DNA of 9,071 bases from assembly GCA_019689775.1 (NCBI GenBank), contig JADGGV010000122.1:1-9071 (forward strand), given 5' to 3'. This DNA is from Gemmatimonadota bacterium. GTDB lineage: Bacteria > Gemmatimonadota > Gemmatimonadetes > Longimicrobiales > RSA9. The position numbers were made by a program, and so were the translations under genes. Shown here piece after piece: positions 1 through 6,066 of this stretch; the stretch's first letter is position 1; each line of letters starts with the position of its first letter. The notes beneath the pieces are model-generated. The model saw only the letters and a program-made list of their open reading frames with translations, was not told the DNA's origin and did no database searches.

Positions 1-17
1 ATCCGCCAGCGCTCTGT

Positions 18-51
18 GTCTGGTGGGCTCGGATATGTGTATAAGAGACAT
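18..51 (+). other. Nextera transposase adapter contamination at the contig edge
   Basis: Bases 18-51 match the 34-base Nextera read-2 adapter at 31 of 34 positions, with mismatches at 22, 34 and 51. The part at 33-51 is the 19-bp Tn5 mosaic end with two mismatches, including the uninterrupted core ATGTGTATAAGAGACA at 35-50. The stretch is AT-richer than anything else in the window and lies exactly where the psd reading frame loses homology. It is a library or assembly artefact, not a natural transposon end. Bases 1-17 do not look like the expected P7/index sequence and are of unknown origin. The adapter match is seen directly; the comparison sequence is from memory. Confidence 0.95.
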
Positions 52-936
52 CACCCGCACTTCCCTCCCCGGGCGTACTCCCTCCACGAGCGAACCGACG
101 CCGGGCTCGAAGAGCAGCACGACCGTCGAGCCGAGGTGGAACGCCATGATCTCCTGACCCACCTCGACCGGGACGGGCGGGTCGTAGCGGCGCGTGTGCG
201 GGCGGGCGCCCGGGCGGTTCGTGACCCAGCCGCCCTCGCCCGGCGGCGCGTTCCACGCCTCGTCGAACGCGACCGAGATACGGCCGACGTTGTAGGCGCC
301 GACCGCCACGACCGCGATCCGGCCCAGCGGCCCGTCGACGTACGCGACGATCCGCTCGTTCCGCGGGAAGAGGTTCGGGACGTGGAGCACGGCCGCGCGG
401 TTGACCGGGAGCAGCGCGCCCGGGATGTGGCGCGCCTTGGCCACCACCCCGCGCGTCGGCGTGTGGATGCGGTGGTAATGGCGCGGGCTGAGATAGAGCG
501 TGACGAACACGCCGTCGCGGTAGCGGCTCGCCTCCCCGGCGTCGTCGAGGAGCGCCGCGGCATCGTACCACCGCCCCTTCGCTTGCACGAGCCGGCCGCG
601 GTCGAGCACGCCGCACTGGCCGAGCACGCCATCGACGGGCGACGCCGCCACGTCCGGCTCCGCCGGCCACGTCCGCGCGCCCGGCCGCAGACGGCGCACG
701 AAGAAGTGGTTGAGCGTCGGGTAGGCGACGATCGGCAACTCCGCCTCGGCGACGTCGATCCCCATGGCGCGGGCGAACGTGCCGATGACCGGCCGCCGCA
801 GCCACGTCGGCAGCAGGATGTCCGAAACCCGGCCGAAGCCGCGGCTCAGTGCCCCCTGCGGCAGCCGGCCGAGCAGCCGCAGGATCGCGCGCCACGCGGG
901 CGGCGGCAGGTCGGGCGTGACGTCGGGCGTGCTCAT
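52..936 (-). CDS. psd: Phosphatidylserine decarboxylase proenzyme (3' end cut off)
   Basis: This enzyme decarboxylates phosphatidylserine to phosphatidylethanolamine, the last step of PE synthesis, at the inner face of the cytoplasmic membrane. The 295 visible residues resemble the E. coli-type enzyme throughout. LPQGALSR is at 25-32 and TLNHFFVRRLRPG at 74-86. The catalytic Asp lies in SPVDG (Asp102), and the histidine motif YHRIHTP is at 154-160 (His155, His158). The self-cleavage motif LGST is at 268-271; cleavage between Gly269 and Ser270 would make the pyruvoyl group. All catalytic residues are present. The frame reads through the adapter without a stop, so the last authentic residue is about Val295 and only a short tail (roughly 10-25 residues by family length) is missing. 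ATG at 936 is chosen because homology begins just after it; no convincing Shine-Dalgarno is visible. The gene is divergent from the DASS transporter, and pssA is not in view. Confidence 0.93.
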
Positions 937-961
937 GGGCGGCGGAAGATGCACGCGTGGG

Positions 962-982
962 GCCGGCGCCGAAAGCGCCGGC
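962..982. other. Strong intergenic hairpin
   Basis: An 8-bp perfect inverted repeat (GCCGGCGC at 962-969 and GCGCCGGC at 975-982) encloses a 5-base loop CGAAA. It sits 26 bases upstream of the psd start, in what would be the psd 5' leader. A smaller hairpin, GCGCC-GAC-GGCGC, lies at 1033-1045. No T-run follows on either strand, so it is not a typical intrinsic terminator. It could be a leader structure or simply a by-product of high GC content. Confidence 0.35.
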
Positions 983-1076
983 GCGAGGCGCCGCGCGTCA
1001 CGTCCCGCCCGCGGCGGCGATGATCCCTCCGGGCGCCGACGGCGCTACACCCCTGGTTCGCCGGCGCGTCGATGTG

Positions 1077-1082
1077 TAGACT
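1077..1082 (+). promoter_or_regulatory. Candidate -10 element for the DASS transporter gene
   Basis: TAGACT (4 of 6 to TATAAT, fitting TAnnnT) lies 54 bases before the chosen GTG start. No good -35 is visible: TGGTTC at 1054-1059 has 17-base spacing but is weak. Initiation near 1089 would give a leader of about 48 bases. This is the most AT-rich spot of the 937-1136 intergenic region. Confidence 0.3.
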
Positions 1083-1126
1083 GTTCGCTCCCACTCCCGC
1101 GTATCCCCATCGTCCAACCCGTTGCC

Positions 1127-1130
1127 GGAG
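1127..1130 (+). promoter_or_regulatory. Shine-Dalgarno that decides the DASS start
   Basis: GGAG lies 6 bases before the GTG at 1137. A longer reading frame begins at TTG 1122, but that codon has no ribosome binding site in front of it and would place this GGAG inside the coding region. GTG 1137 is therefore preferred. Confidence 0.55.
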
Positions 1131-1136
1131 CGAGAC

Positions 1137-2609
1137 GTGGGCGCGACCGTCCTCCCCGATCGCCAGACGCCGGAGAGCGCCGTCGGCGCACTGCCGCCCG
1201 AGCGACAGCTCCCGCTCTGGCTCCGCTGGGCCGTGGTGTTGGACGCCGGCCTCGCGACTGCGGCGCTCCCCGCGCCGGCCGGGATCACGCCGTCGTCGTG
1301 GGGCATCTTCGCCGTCTTCGTCGCCACGATCCTCGGGCTGATCGTCCAGCCGCTGCCGGGGGGCGCCATGGTGCTGCTCGGCGCGATCGCGACCACGCTG
1401 CTCGGGCTGATGCCGCCGGCGCAGGCGCTGGCGGGGTACGCCGACCCGATCGTCTGGCTCGTGCTCGCGGCGTTCATGATCGCGCGCGGCATGATCAAGA
1501 CCGGGCTCGGCCGGCGCGTCGCGCTCCTCTTCATCCGCGCGCTCGGCCACACCTCCCTCGGGCTCGCCTACGCGCTCGCGTGCACCGACGGCGTGCTCGC
1601 GATGATCATCCCGTCGAACGGCGCGCGGGCCGGCGGCATCATCTTCCCGATCGCGCGGAGCATCGCCGAGGGGTACGACTCGCGCCCCGGTCCGACGGCG
1701 CGCCGCCTCGGTGCGTTCCTCATGGCGCTGGTCTATCAGACGGACGTCATCGTCTGCGCGATGTTCCTGACGGGCCAGGCCTCGAACGTGCTGATCTCGC
1801 GCTTCGCCCGCGAGACGGCCGGCATCGAGCTCGGCTACGGCCGCTGGGCGCTCGGCGCGATCGTGCCCGGCCTCGCCGCACTGCTGCTCGTCCCGCTCGT
1901 CGTCTACCGGCTGTTCCCGCCCGAGGTCCGGCGCACTCCCGGCGCCGCCGAGTTCGCGTCCGGCCAGCTCCGGGAGATGGGGCCGATGTCCCGCGCCGAG
2001 AAGCTGATGCTCGGCGCCTTCACGCTCGTCCTCTCGCTCTGGCTCACGACCGGCTGGCACCACATCGACTACAGCGTCGTCGCCCTCCTCGGCATCGCCG
2101 TCCTCCTCGTCACCGGCGTGCTGAGCTGGGGCGACGTCGTCGCCGAGCGCGCCGCGTGGGACGTCTTCATCTGGTACGGAGGCCTCGTGCAGCTCGCGAA
2201 GATGCTCGGCGAGACCGGGCTCACGAAGTGGTTCGCCGGCTACGCCGCCCACGTCGCCTCGGGCTGGCCGTGGGGCGCCGCGCTCGCGCTCCTGCTGCTG
2301 GTGTACTTCTACGCGCACTACGGCTTCGCCAGCATCACCGCGCACGTCACGGCGATGTACATCCCGTTCCTCGTCGTCACGCTCGCCGCGGGCGCGCCGC
2401 CCTACCTCGCCGTCCTGCTCCTGGCGTACTCCTCGAACCTCGACGCCTCGCTCACGCACTTCGGCACGACGCCCGCGCCGATCTACTTCGGCGCCGGGTA
2501 CGTCTCGCAGCGGCAGTGGTGGAAGATCGGGCTCGCGGCCTCCGTGCCGAACATCCTCCTCTGGGGCGGGCTCGGTCTCCTCTGGTGGAAGGCGCTCGGC
2601 TGGTGGTGA
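1137..2609 (+). CDS. DASS-family (SLC13/CitT-like) dicarboxylate or anion transporter
   Basis: A 490-residue, strongly hydrophobic inner-membrane protein with about 11-12 likely membrane segments. These include 51-70, 76-93, 104-120, 195-212, 238-260, 290-305, 312-329, 381-396, 405-418 and 466-484. It shows the two-repeat layout of the divalent anion:Na+ symporter (DASS) family. The first half carries PSNGARAGGIIFPI at 159-172. The second half carries YSSNLDASLTHFGTTPAPIY at 431-450, followed by FGAGYVSQRQWWKIG. The latter pattern is typical of the CitT/SodiT1/plastid 2-oxoglutarate-malate translocator branch, whose members move C4-C6 di- and tricarboxylates by sodium symport or exchange. Substrate cannot be read from sequence. 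The first SNT-type motif reads Ser-Asn-Gly rather than Ser-Asn-Thr. No binding-protein or dehydrogenase gene is next to it. Confidence 0.88.
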   Translation: MGATVLPDRQTPESAVGALPPERQLPLWLRWAVVLDAGLATAALPAPAGITPSSWGIFAVFVATILGLIVQPLPGGAMVLLGAIATTLLGLMPPAQALAGYADPIVWLVLAAFMIARGMIKTGLGRRVALLFIRALGHTSLGLAYALACTDGVLAMIIPSNGARAGGIIFPIARSIAEGYDSRPGPTARRLGAFLMALVYQTDVIVCAMFLTGQASNVLISRFARETAGIELGYGRWALGAIVPGLAALLLVPLVVYRLFPPEVRRTPGAAEFASGQLREMGPMSRAEKLMLGAFTLVLSLWLTTGWHHIDYSVVALLGIAVLLVTGVLSWGDVVAERAAWDVFIWYGGLVQLAKMLGETGLTKWFAGYAAHVASGWPWGAALALLLLVYFYAHYGFASITAHVTAMYIPFLVVTLAAGAPPYLAVLLLAYSSNLDASLTHFGTTPAPIYFGAGYVSQRQWWKIGLAASVPNILLWGGLGLLWWKALGWW

Positions 2610-2646
2610 GCGCGGCCGGCGCGCCCGCCGCGGCGGCGCCCGGCGC

Positions 2647-2676
2647 TTGTCACGGCACGACGGTCGGCGCTAGCCT
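2647..2676 (+). promoter_or_regulatory. Candidate promoter before the small ORF and TPR-like gene
   Basis: TTGTCA at 2647-2652 (5 of 6 to TTGACA) is separated by 18 bases from TAGCCT at 2671-2676 (TAnnnT; 3 of 6 to TATAAT). It lies in the 134-base gap after the DASS stop. Initiation near 2683 would start the transcript 61 bases before the ATG at 2744. By eye it has the best -35 match in the window. Confidence 0.4.
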
Positions 2677-2743
2677 CATGGGGGGCGGGCGCCGCCGGCG
2701 GCCGGCTGGTCGGGCCGTGGACGCGTGGTCGGAGCTGGAACGA

Positions 2744-2881
2744 ATGACCGGGCAGGAGACCGGACGCATCATCGAGGGGAGCGGCGACCCGCTCGCGCGG
2801 CGGATCGCCCGGGACCGGCGCGCCACCGGCCGCGAGACGCCGTCGAGGACGTGGCCGCTCGTCGGCCTGCGGAGCCCCTGA
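2744..2881 (+). CDS. Possible 45-residue small protein, unknown function
   Basis: The ORF runs from ATG 2744 to TGA 2879-2881, with GGAG at 2731-2734 nine bases upstream. Codon structure supports it: 44 of 45 third positions are G or C, against about 69% at first and second positions. That is the coding signature of the neighbouring genes. In contrast, the in-frame codons upstream (2678-2743) and the six codons just downstream carry more A/T at third positions. The product would be soluble, highly charged and Arg-rich (LARRIARDRRATGR in the middle), with no cysteines, no signal peptide and no recognised domain. It is in the same frame as the TPR-like gene, separated only by TGA and six codons. 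It could be an independent leader-type small protein, the broken N-terminus of that gene, or a chance ORF. I cannot assign a function. Confidence 0.4.
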   Translation: MTGQETGRIIEGSGDPLARRIARDRRATGRETPSRTWPLVGLRSP

Positions 2882-2899
2882 CCCCCACGCCGTCGCGCC

Positions 2900-3418
2900 G
2901 TGCTCTCGTCTCCCTTCCGCTGGGTCCTGCCGCTCGTCGGCCTGGTCGCCGCCGTCGCGTCGTTCGTCGCGGGGCGCTGGGGCTTTGGCCTCGCCTACCT
3001 GGTGGCCGCCGCCCTCTTCGCCTGGGGGAGCCTCAAGGTGCCGTCGATCGGCGCGGCGCTCGACGCCTTCCGCCGCAGCGACATGCGCCGCGTCCGCGAG
3101 GAGCTGGCCCGGATCCGCACGCCCGGGCGGCTGAGCCCGCGGCATCGCGCCTACTACGACTGGATGCAGGGCGTGCTCGCCGCCGACGACGGCGACGTCG
3201 CCGGCGCGCGCGAGCTGCTCGACCGCGCCGCGGCCGGGCCGCTGCGCAGCGAGAACGACCGCAGCATCATCGAGTACCAGCTCGCGGAGCTCGCCTTGCG
3301 CCAGGGCGACGCCGAGGCCGCCCGCGCGTACCTCGCCGCCGCGCGCGGCCGCAAGGCGCGCGCGGAGGTGCTGGCGATGATCGACGTGCTCGAGCGGAAG
3401 CTGCCGGAGGCGTCGTAG
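2900..3418 (+). CDS. Two-TM membrane protein with TPR-like helical repeats
   Basis: This 172-residue protein begins with two adjacent hydrophobic segments (about 8-25 and 28-45), forming a membrane hairpin. A soluble domain of helix pairs follows at about 53-75, 82-110 and 119-150. The spacing of small residues (DVAGARELLDRA at 99-110; GDAEAARAYLAAA at 136-148) is like tetratricopeptide repeats, which usually scaffold protein-protein contacts. The likely layout is a membrane-anchored domain facing the cytoplasm. I do not recognise a named family. GTG 2900 is the only plausible start after the in-frame TGA at 2879-2881. It has no Shine-Dalgarno, so translation probably depends on coupling to the small ORF ending 18 bases upstream. 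It converges with the DUF456 gene with a 23-base gap. Confidence 0.75.
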   Translation: MLSSPFRWVLPLVGLVAAVASFVAGRWGFGLAYLVAAALFAWGSLKVPSIGAALDAFRRSDMRRVREELARIRTPGRLSPRHRAYYDWMQGVLAADDGDVAGARELLDRAAAGPLRSENDRSIIEYQLAELALRQGDAEAARAYLAAARGRKARAEVLAMIDVLERKLPEAS

Positions 3419-3441
3419 CCGGCCGGGTGCGGCGTCGTCGC

Positions 3442-3936
3442 CTAGCGCACGAGCAGCGACGCCGCGCCGAGCACGAGGATCACGACGCCGGCGGCCACCT
3501 TCACGCCGATCGACAGGCCCCGGCCGAGGAGCACGCCCCAGCCGACGCGCCCCGCCGACGGCAGGTGGCGCGTCTCGAGGTACGTCACCAGCACGGCGCC
3601 CGCCATCGAGCCGAGTAGCCCGGTCAGCATCGAGCCGACGACCGGCACCGGGATGCCGACGAAGATCCCGACCATCCCACCGAGCAACGCGCCCCAGAAC
3701 GCCCTGCGCGAGCCGCCGTAGCGCGTGGTCATGCGCTTCGTGACGGCGTACTCGGCCAGCTCGGCGACGAGCGCGAGCGCGGTCGCGGCGAAGAGGACGA
3801 CGAGCCCGACCTCGCCGTAGAACGCGGCTACGCCGAGCACCAGGATCATGAGCCACGTCCCCGGGAGGCCGAGCGGGATCACGAAGAGACCGACCGCCAT
3901 GATGGCGATCGCGAGGATGCGGACGAGCGGATCCAT
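3442..3936 (-). CDS. DUF456 family membrane protein
   Basis: A 164-residue, almost entirely hydrophobic protein with about four or five membrane segments (roughly 5-22, 28-50, 48-64, 78-96, 98-119 and 136-162, some overlapping). The DUF456 hallmarks are clear: PLGLPGTWLMIL at 21-32, then RYGGSRRAFWGALLGGMVG at 72-90, and IFVGIPVPVVG at 91-101 followed by a Gly-rich helix ending LVTYLE near 116-121. The family is widespread in bacteria and has no established function. ATG 3936 is chosen because the hydrophobic N-terminus begins right after it. An upstream in-frame ATG at 4086 would add 50 hydrophilic residues lying across the nadC leader and is not supported. It is divergent from nadC and has no visible functional link to it. 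Confidence 0.85.
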   Translation of the reverse strand: MDPLVRILAIAIMAVGLFVIPLGLPGTWLMILVLGVAAFYGEVGLVVLFAATALALVAELAEYAVTKRMTTRYGGSRRAFWGALLGGMVGIFVGIPVPVVGSMLTGLLGSMAGAVLVTYLETRHLPSAGRVGWGVLLGRGLSIGVKVAAGVVILVLGAASLLVR

Positions 3937-3979
3937 GGCCCTCGCTGCCGGCACCCGCGGCGCCGCGTCGGGGTATTCT

Positions 3980-4093
3980 CGCCTGAAGAAACTACTTGCG
4001 GTACGCCCGTCCGCCTCGCAGGTTCCGGCCCCGTTGTCGGGGTCGTACCCGCGCGGTCTCGCCGGGGCGGCGCCCGGCGCCGCCACCCGCGAC
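3980..4093 (+). promoter_or_regulatory. Structured leader upstream of the nad operon
   Basis: The region between the divergent DUF456 start and nadC holds a possible -10 box (TATTCT, 3974-3979, no clear -35) and then about 115 bases of leader. Two strong hairpins can form. One pairs 4026-4033 with 4038-4045 (8 bp, one G-U, loop TTGT). The other pairs 4066-4072 with 4078-4084 (7 bp, loop CCCGG), ending ten bases before the AGGAG at 4094-4098. In addition GTACG (4001-4005) can pair with CGTAC (4044-4048), competing in part with the first hairpin. This geometry suits translational control of nadC, but GC-rich DNA makes such stems common, and I cannot match it to a known NAD+ riboswitch. Confidence 0.35.
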
Positions 4094-4103
4094 AGGAGAG
4101 GGA

Positions 4104-4988
4104 ATGAGCCAGCAGGCCGACATCCAGCCCGGCGTTCCGGAGCCGCCGCCGCTGCTGCTGCGCGGTGTGGTCGAGGCGGCGCTGCGCGAGGACCTCGGCT
4201 GGGGCGACGTCACCAGCGAGTCGCTGATCCCGGCGGACCTCGCGGCCGAGGCCGTCATGGTCGCCCGCGGCGATGGCGTCGTGGCCGGGCTGCCGGTCGC
4301 CCGCGAGGCGTTCCACGCGGTCGACCCGCGGCTCGACGTCGAGCTGCTGGCCCGCGACGGCGAGACGGTCGGCGCCGGCCGCCCGCTCCTGCGCGTGGCC
4401 GGCCGCGCCCGCGCGATCCTCTCCGCCGAGCGCGTCGCGCTCAACTTCGTGCAGCGCCTGAGCGGGATCGCCACGCTGACGGCCCGCTACGTGGCGGCCG
4501 TCGCCGGGACGGGCGCGCGCATCGTCGACACGCGCAAGACCACGCCGGGGCTGCGGGCGCTGGAGAAGTACGCGGTCCGCTGCGGCGGCGGGCACAACCA
4601 CCGCTTCCACCTCGGCGACGCGCTCCTGCTCAAGGACAATCACCGGATGGCGCTCGCCGCGGCGGGGGTGAGCCTGATCGAGGCCGTGCGTCGCGCGCGC
4701 GCCGCGCTGCCGCACACGGTCACGATCGAGATCGAGCTGGACTCGCTCGATCAGCTAGAGGAAACGCTCGCGGCGGAGCCCGATACCATCCTGCTGGACA
4801 ACATGCCGCCGGAGACGATGGCGGAGGCGGTGCGCCGCATCGGCGGCCGCGCCCGCACCGAGGCCTCCGGCGGGATCACGCTCGAGACGGTCCGGCGCGC
4901 GGCCGAGGCGGGCGTGGACCTCATCTCCGTCGGGGCGCTGACCCACTCCGCGCCCGCATTCGACGTGGCGCTCGACTTCAACGTGTAA
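4104..4988 (+). CDS. nadC: Nicotinate-nucleotide pyrophosphorylase (quinolinate phosphoribosyltransferase)
   Basis: NadC converts quinolinate and PRPP to nicotinate mononucleotide, CO2 and pyrophosphate in the cytoplasm, closing the de novo NAD pathway. The 294 residues match the usual bacterial length (E. coli about 297). Family motifs run in order: EDLGWGDVTSE at 29-39, LNFVQRLSGIATLT at 113-126, DTRKTTPGLRALEKYAV at 142-158, CGGGHNHRFHLGDALLLKDNH at 160-180, IEIELDSL at 208-215, ILLDNM at 229-234 and EASGGI at 253-258. The C-terminus has ISVGALTHS at 274-282. Phosphate- and quinolinate-binding Arg, Lys and His residues of these motifs are intact. ATG 4104 is well supported by AGGAG at 4094-4098 with a 5-base spacer. 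An upstream in-frame extension to 3996 lies in the leader and is not coding. It is the first gene of nadC-nadA-nadB. Confidence 0.97.
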   Translation: MSQQADIQPGVPEPPPLLLRGVVEAALREDLGWGDVTSESLIPADLAAEAVMVARGDGVVAGLPVAREAFHAVDPRLDVELLARDGETVGAGRPLLRVAGRARAILSAERVALNFVQRLSGIATLTARYVAAVAGTGARIVDTRKTTPGLRALEKYAVRCGGGHNHRFHLGDALLLKDNHRMALAAAGVSLIEAVRRARAALPHTVTIEIELDSLDQLEETLAAEPDTILLDNMPPETMAEAVRRIGGRARTEASGGITLETVRRAAEAGVDLISVGALTHSAPAFDVALDFNV

Positions 4989-4989
4989 C

Positions 4990-4993
4990 GAGG
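4990..4993 (+). promoter_or_regulatory. Ribosome binding site of nadA
   Basis: GAGG begins two bases after the nadC stop codon and lies five bases before GTG 4999. It sets the GTG as the nadA start and indicates translation closely following nadC. Confidence 0.6.
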
Positions 4994-4998
4994 CAGCG

Positions 4999-6066
4999 GT
5001 GGCGATCCAGGCACGGACGGCCGGGGAGATGTACGAGGCGCTGCGGGAGCGTCTCCACGACGTCGTCCCCGACTTCGAGCTGGCCCACAAGGCCGAGGTG
5101 GCGTTCGCGGTCAACCGCCTCAAGGCGGAGCGCGGCGCCGTCATCCTCGGCCACAACTACATGGAGCCGGCGCTCTACCATTCGGTGTGCGACTACACCG
5201 GCGACTCGCTCGAGCTGTCGCGCATTGCCGCGAGGGCGGAGGGCGACCCGATCGTCTTCTGCGGCGTGCGCTTCATGGCCGAGACCGCGAAGATCCTGAA
5301 CCCCGAGCGCACCGTCCTGCTGCCCTCGGCGAAGGGCGGCTGCTCGCTCGCGGGCGCCGTCACCGCCGCGGACGTGCGCCGCCTCAAGGCGCGTTACCCC
5401 GGCGCGCCCGTCGTCAGCTACGTCAACACGTACGCCGAGGTGAAGGCGGAGAGCGACATCTGCGTCACCTCCGGCAACGCCGTGAAGGTCGTCGAGTCGC
5501 TCGACGCCGACACGATCATCTTCCTGCCCGACGAGTACCTGGCGCGCAACGTGGCGCGCGAGACCGGGCGCCGCATCGTGCTCCCCGTGGTGAACGAGCC
5601 GGCGCCCGAGCGCGCGGCCGCGGCCGCCGCCGACGGCGTCGAGCTTGCCGTCGTCGCCTGGCGGGGGAAGTGCGAGGTCCACGACCAGTTCACGGTCGCC
5701 GACATCGCCGCCGTCCGCGCGCAGTTCCCCGACGTCTTCGTCCTCGCGCACCCCGAGTGCCCGCCCGACGTCGTCGAGGCCGCCGACTTCGCCGGCAGCA
5801 CCTCCGCGATGATCCGCGAGGTCCGGCAGTCCGACAAGCCGCGCTACCTCCTCCTGACCGAGTGCTCCATGGCGGACAACATCATCGCCGAGGCGCCCGG
5901 CAAGGAGATGGTCCGGCTCTGCTCCGTGCGCTGCCCCCACATGAACGAGATCACGCTCGAGGAGGTCCTCGCCTCGCTGCGCGAGAACCGCTACGTCATC
6001 GACGTGGAGCCGGAGGTGGCGAGGCGCGCGCGGCGGGCGATCGAGAGGATGCTGGAGGTGGGGTGA
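4999..6066 (+). CDS. nadA: Quinolinate synthase A
   Basis: NadA is a [4Fe-4S] enzyme that condenses iminoaspartate with dihydroxyacetone phosphate to give quinolinate. The 355 residues cover the three-domain fold. GHNYMEPALYHSVCDYTGDSL-type substrate motifs occupy 51-71, and IVFCGVRFMAETAKILNP is at 85-102. The three presumed cluster cysteines are Cys115 (SAKGGCSLA), Cys225 (WRGKCEVHDQF) and Cys312 (CPHMNEITLEEV). Other family marks are SYVNTYAEVKAESDICVTSGN across 140-160, FLPDEYLARNV at 175-185, HPECPP at 251-256 and GSTSAMI at 266-272. Between the second and third domain a loop rich in Ala and Glu (about 200-216) precedes Cys225. GTG 4999 is the start, 10 bases after nadC, and the stop codon overlaps the nadB start by 4 bases. 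Oxygen sensitivity of the cluster is a family property, not visible here. Confidence 0.97.
   Translation: MAIQARTAGEMYEALRERLHDVVPDFELAHKAEVAFAVNRLKAERGAVILGHNYMEPALYHSVCDYTGDSLELSRIAARAEGDPIVFCGVRFMAETAKILNPERTVLLPSAKGGCSLAGAVTAADVRRLKARYPGAPVVSYVNTYAEVKAESDICVTSGNAVKVVESLDADTIIFLPDEYLARNVARETGRRIVLPVVNEPAPERAAAAAADGVELAVVAWRGKCEVHDQFTVADIAAVRAQFPDVFVLAHPECPPDVVEAADFAGSTSAMIREVRQSDKPRYLLLTECSMADNIIAEAPGKEMVRLCSVRCPHMNEITLEEVLASLRENRYVIDVEPEVARRARRAIERMLEVG
6054..6058 (+). promoter_or_regulatory. Ribosome binding site of nadB inside nadA
   Basis: A full GGAGG within the last nadA codons lies four bases before GTG 6063. The nadB start and the nadA stop share GTGA (6063-6066), the classic arrangement for termination-reinitiation coupling. 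This site decides the nadB start against the long open frame that continues upstream. Confidence 0.75.

Noticed and set aside
18..51. A natural Tn5-like transposon end
   Set aside because: The match extends beyond the mosaic end into the synthetic Nextera tail and sits at the contig edge, so it is library adapter.
933..2459. A 508-codon open frame on the minus strand opposite the DASS gene
   Set aside because: It is a shadow of the transporter: it consists of low-complexity charged residues and overlaps a clear membrane protein.
764..2881. A 705-codon open frame on the plus strand
   Set aside because: It runs antisense to psd and out of frame with the DASS gene, and its protein is Arg/Ala/Pro-rich with no domain. 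Only its last 46 codons (2744-2881) show coding-type codon use.
2483..3856. A 457-codon minus-strand frame over the small ORF, TPR-like gene and DUF456 gene
   Set aside because: It is out of frame with DUF456 on the same strand, low in complexity and without motifs; a GC-driven shadow.
3996..4103. N-terminal extension of NadC
   Set aside because: The extra residues are Arg/Pro-rich and unlike NadC, and the AGGAG at 4094-4098 points to ATG 4104.
5187..6062. Upstream extension of the nadB frame through nadA
   Set aside because: The translation is Arg-rich nonsense inside nadA. The Shine-Dalgarno at 6054-6058 and the FAD motif fix the start at 6063.
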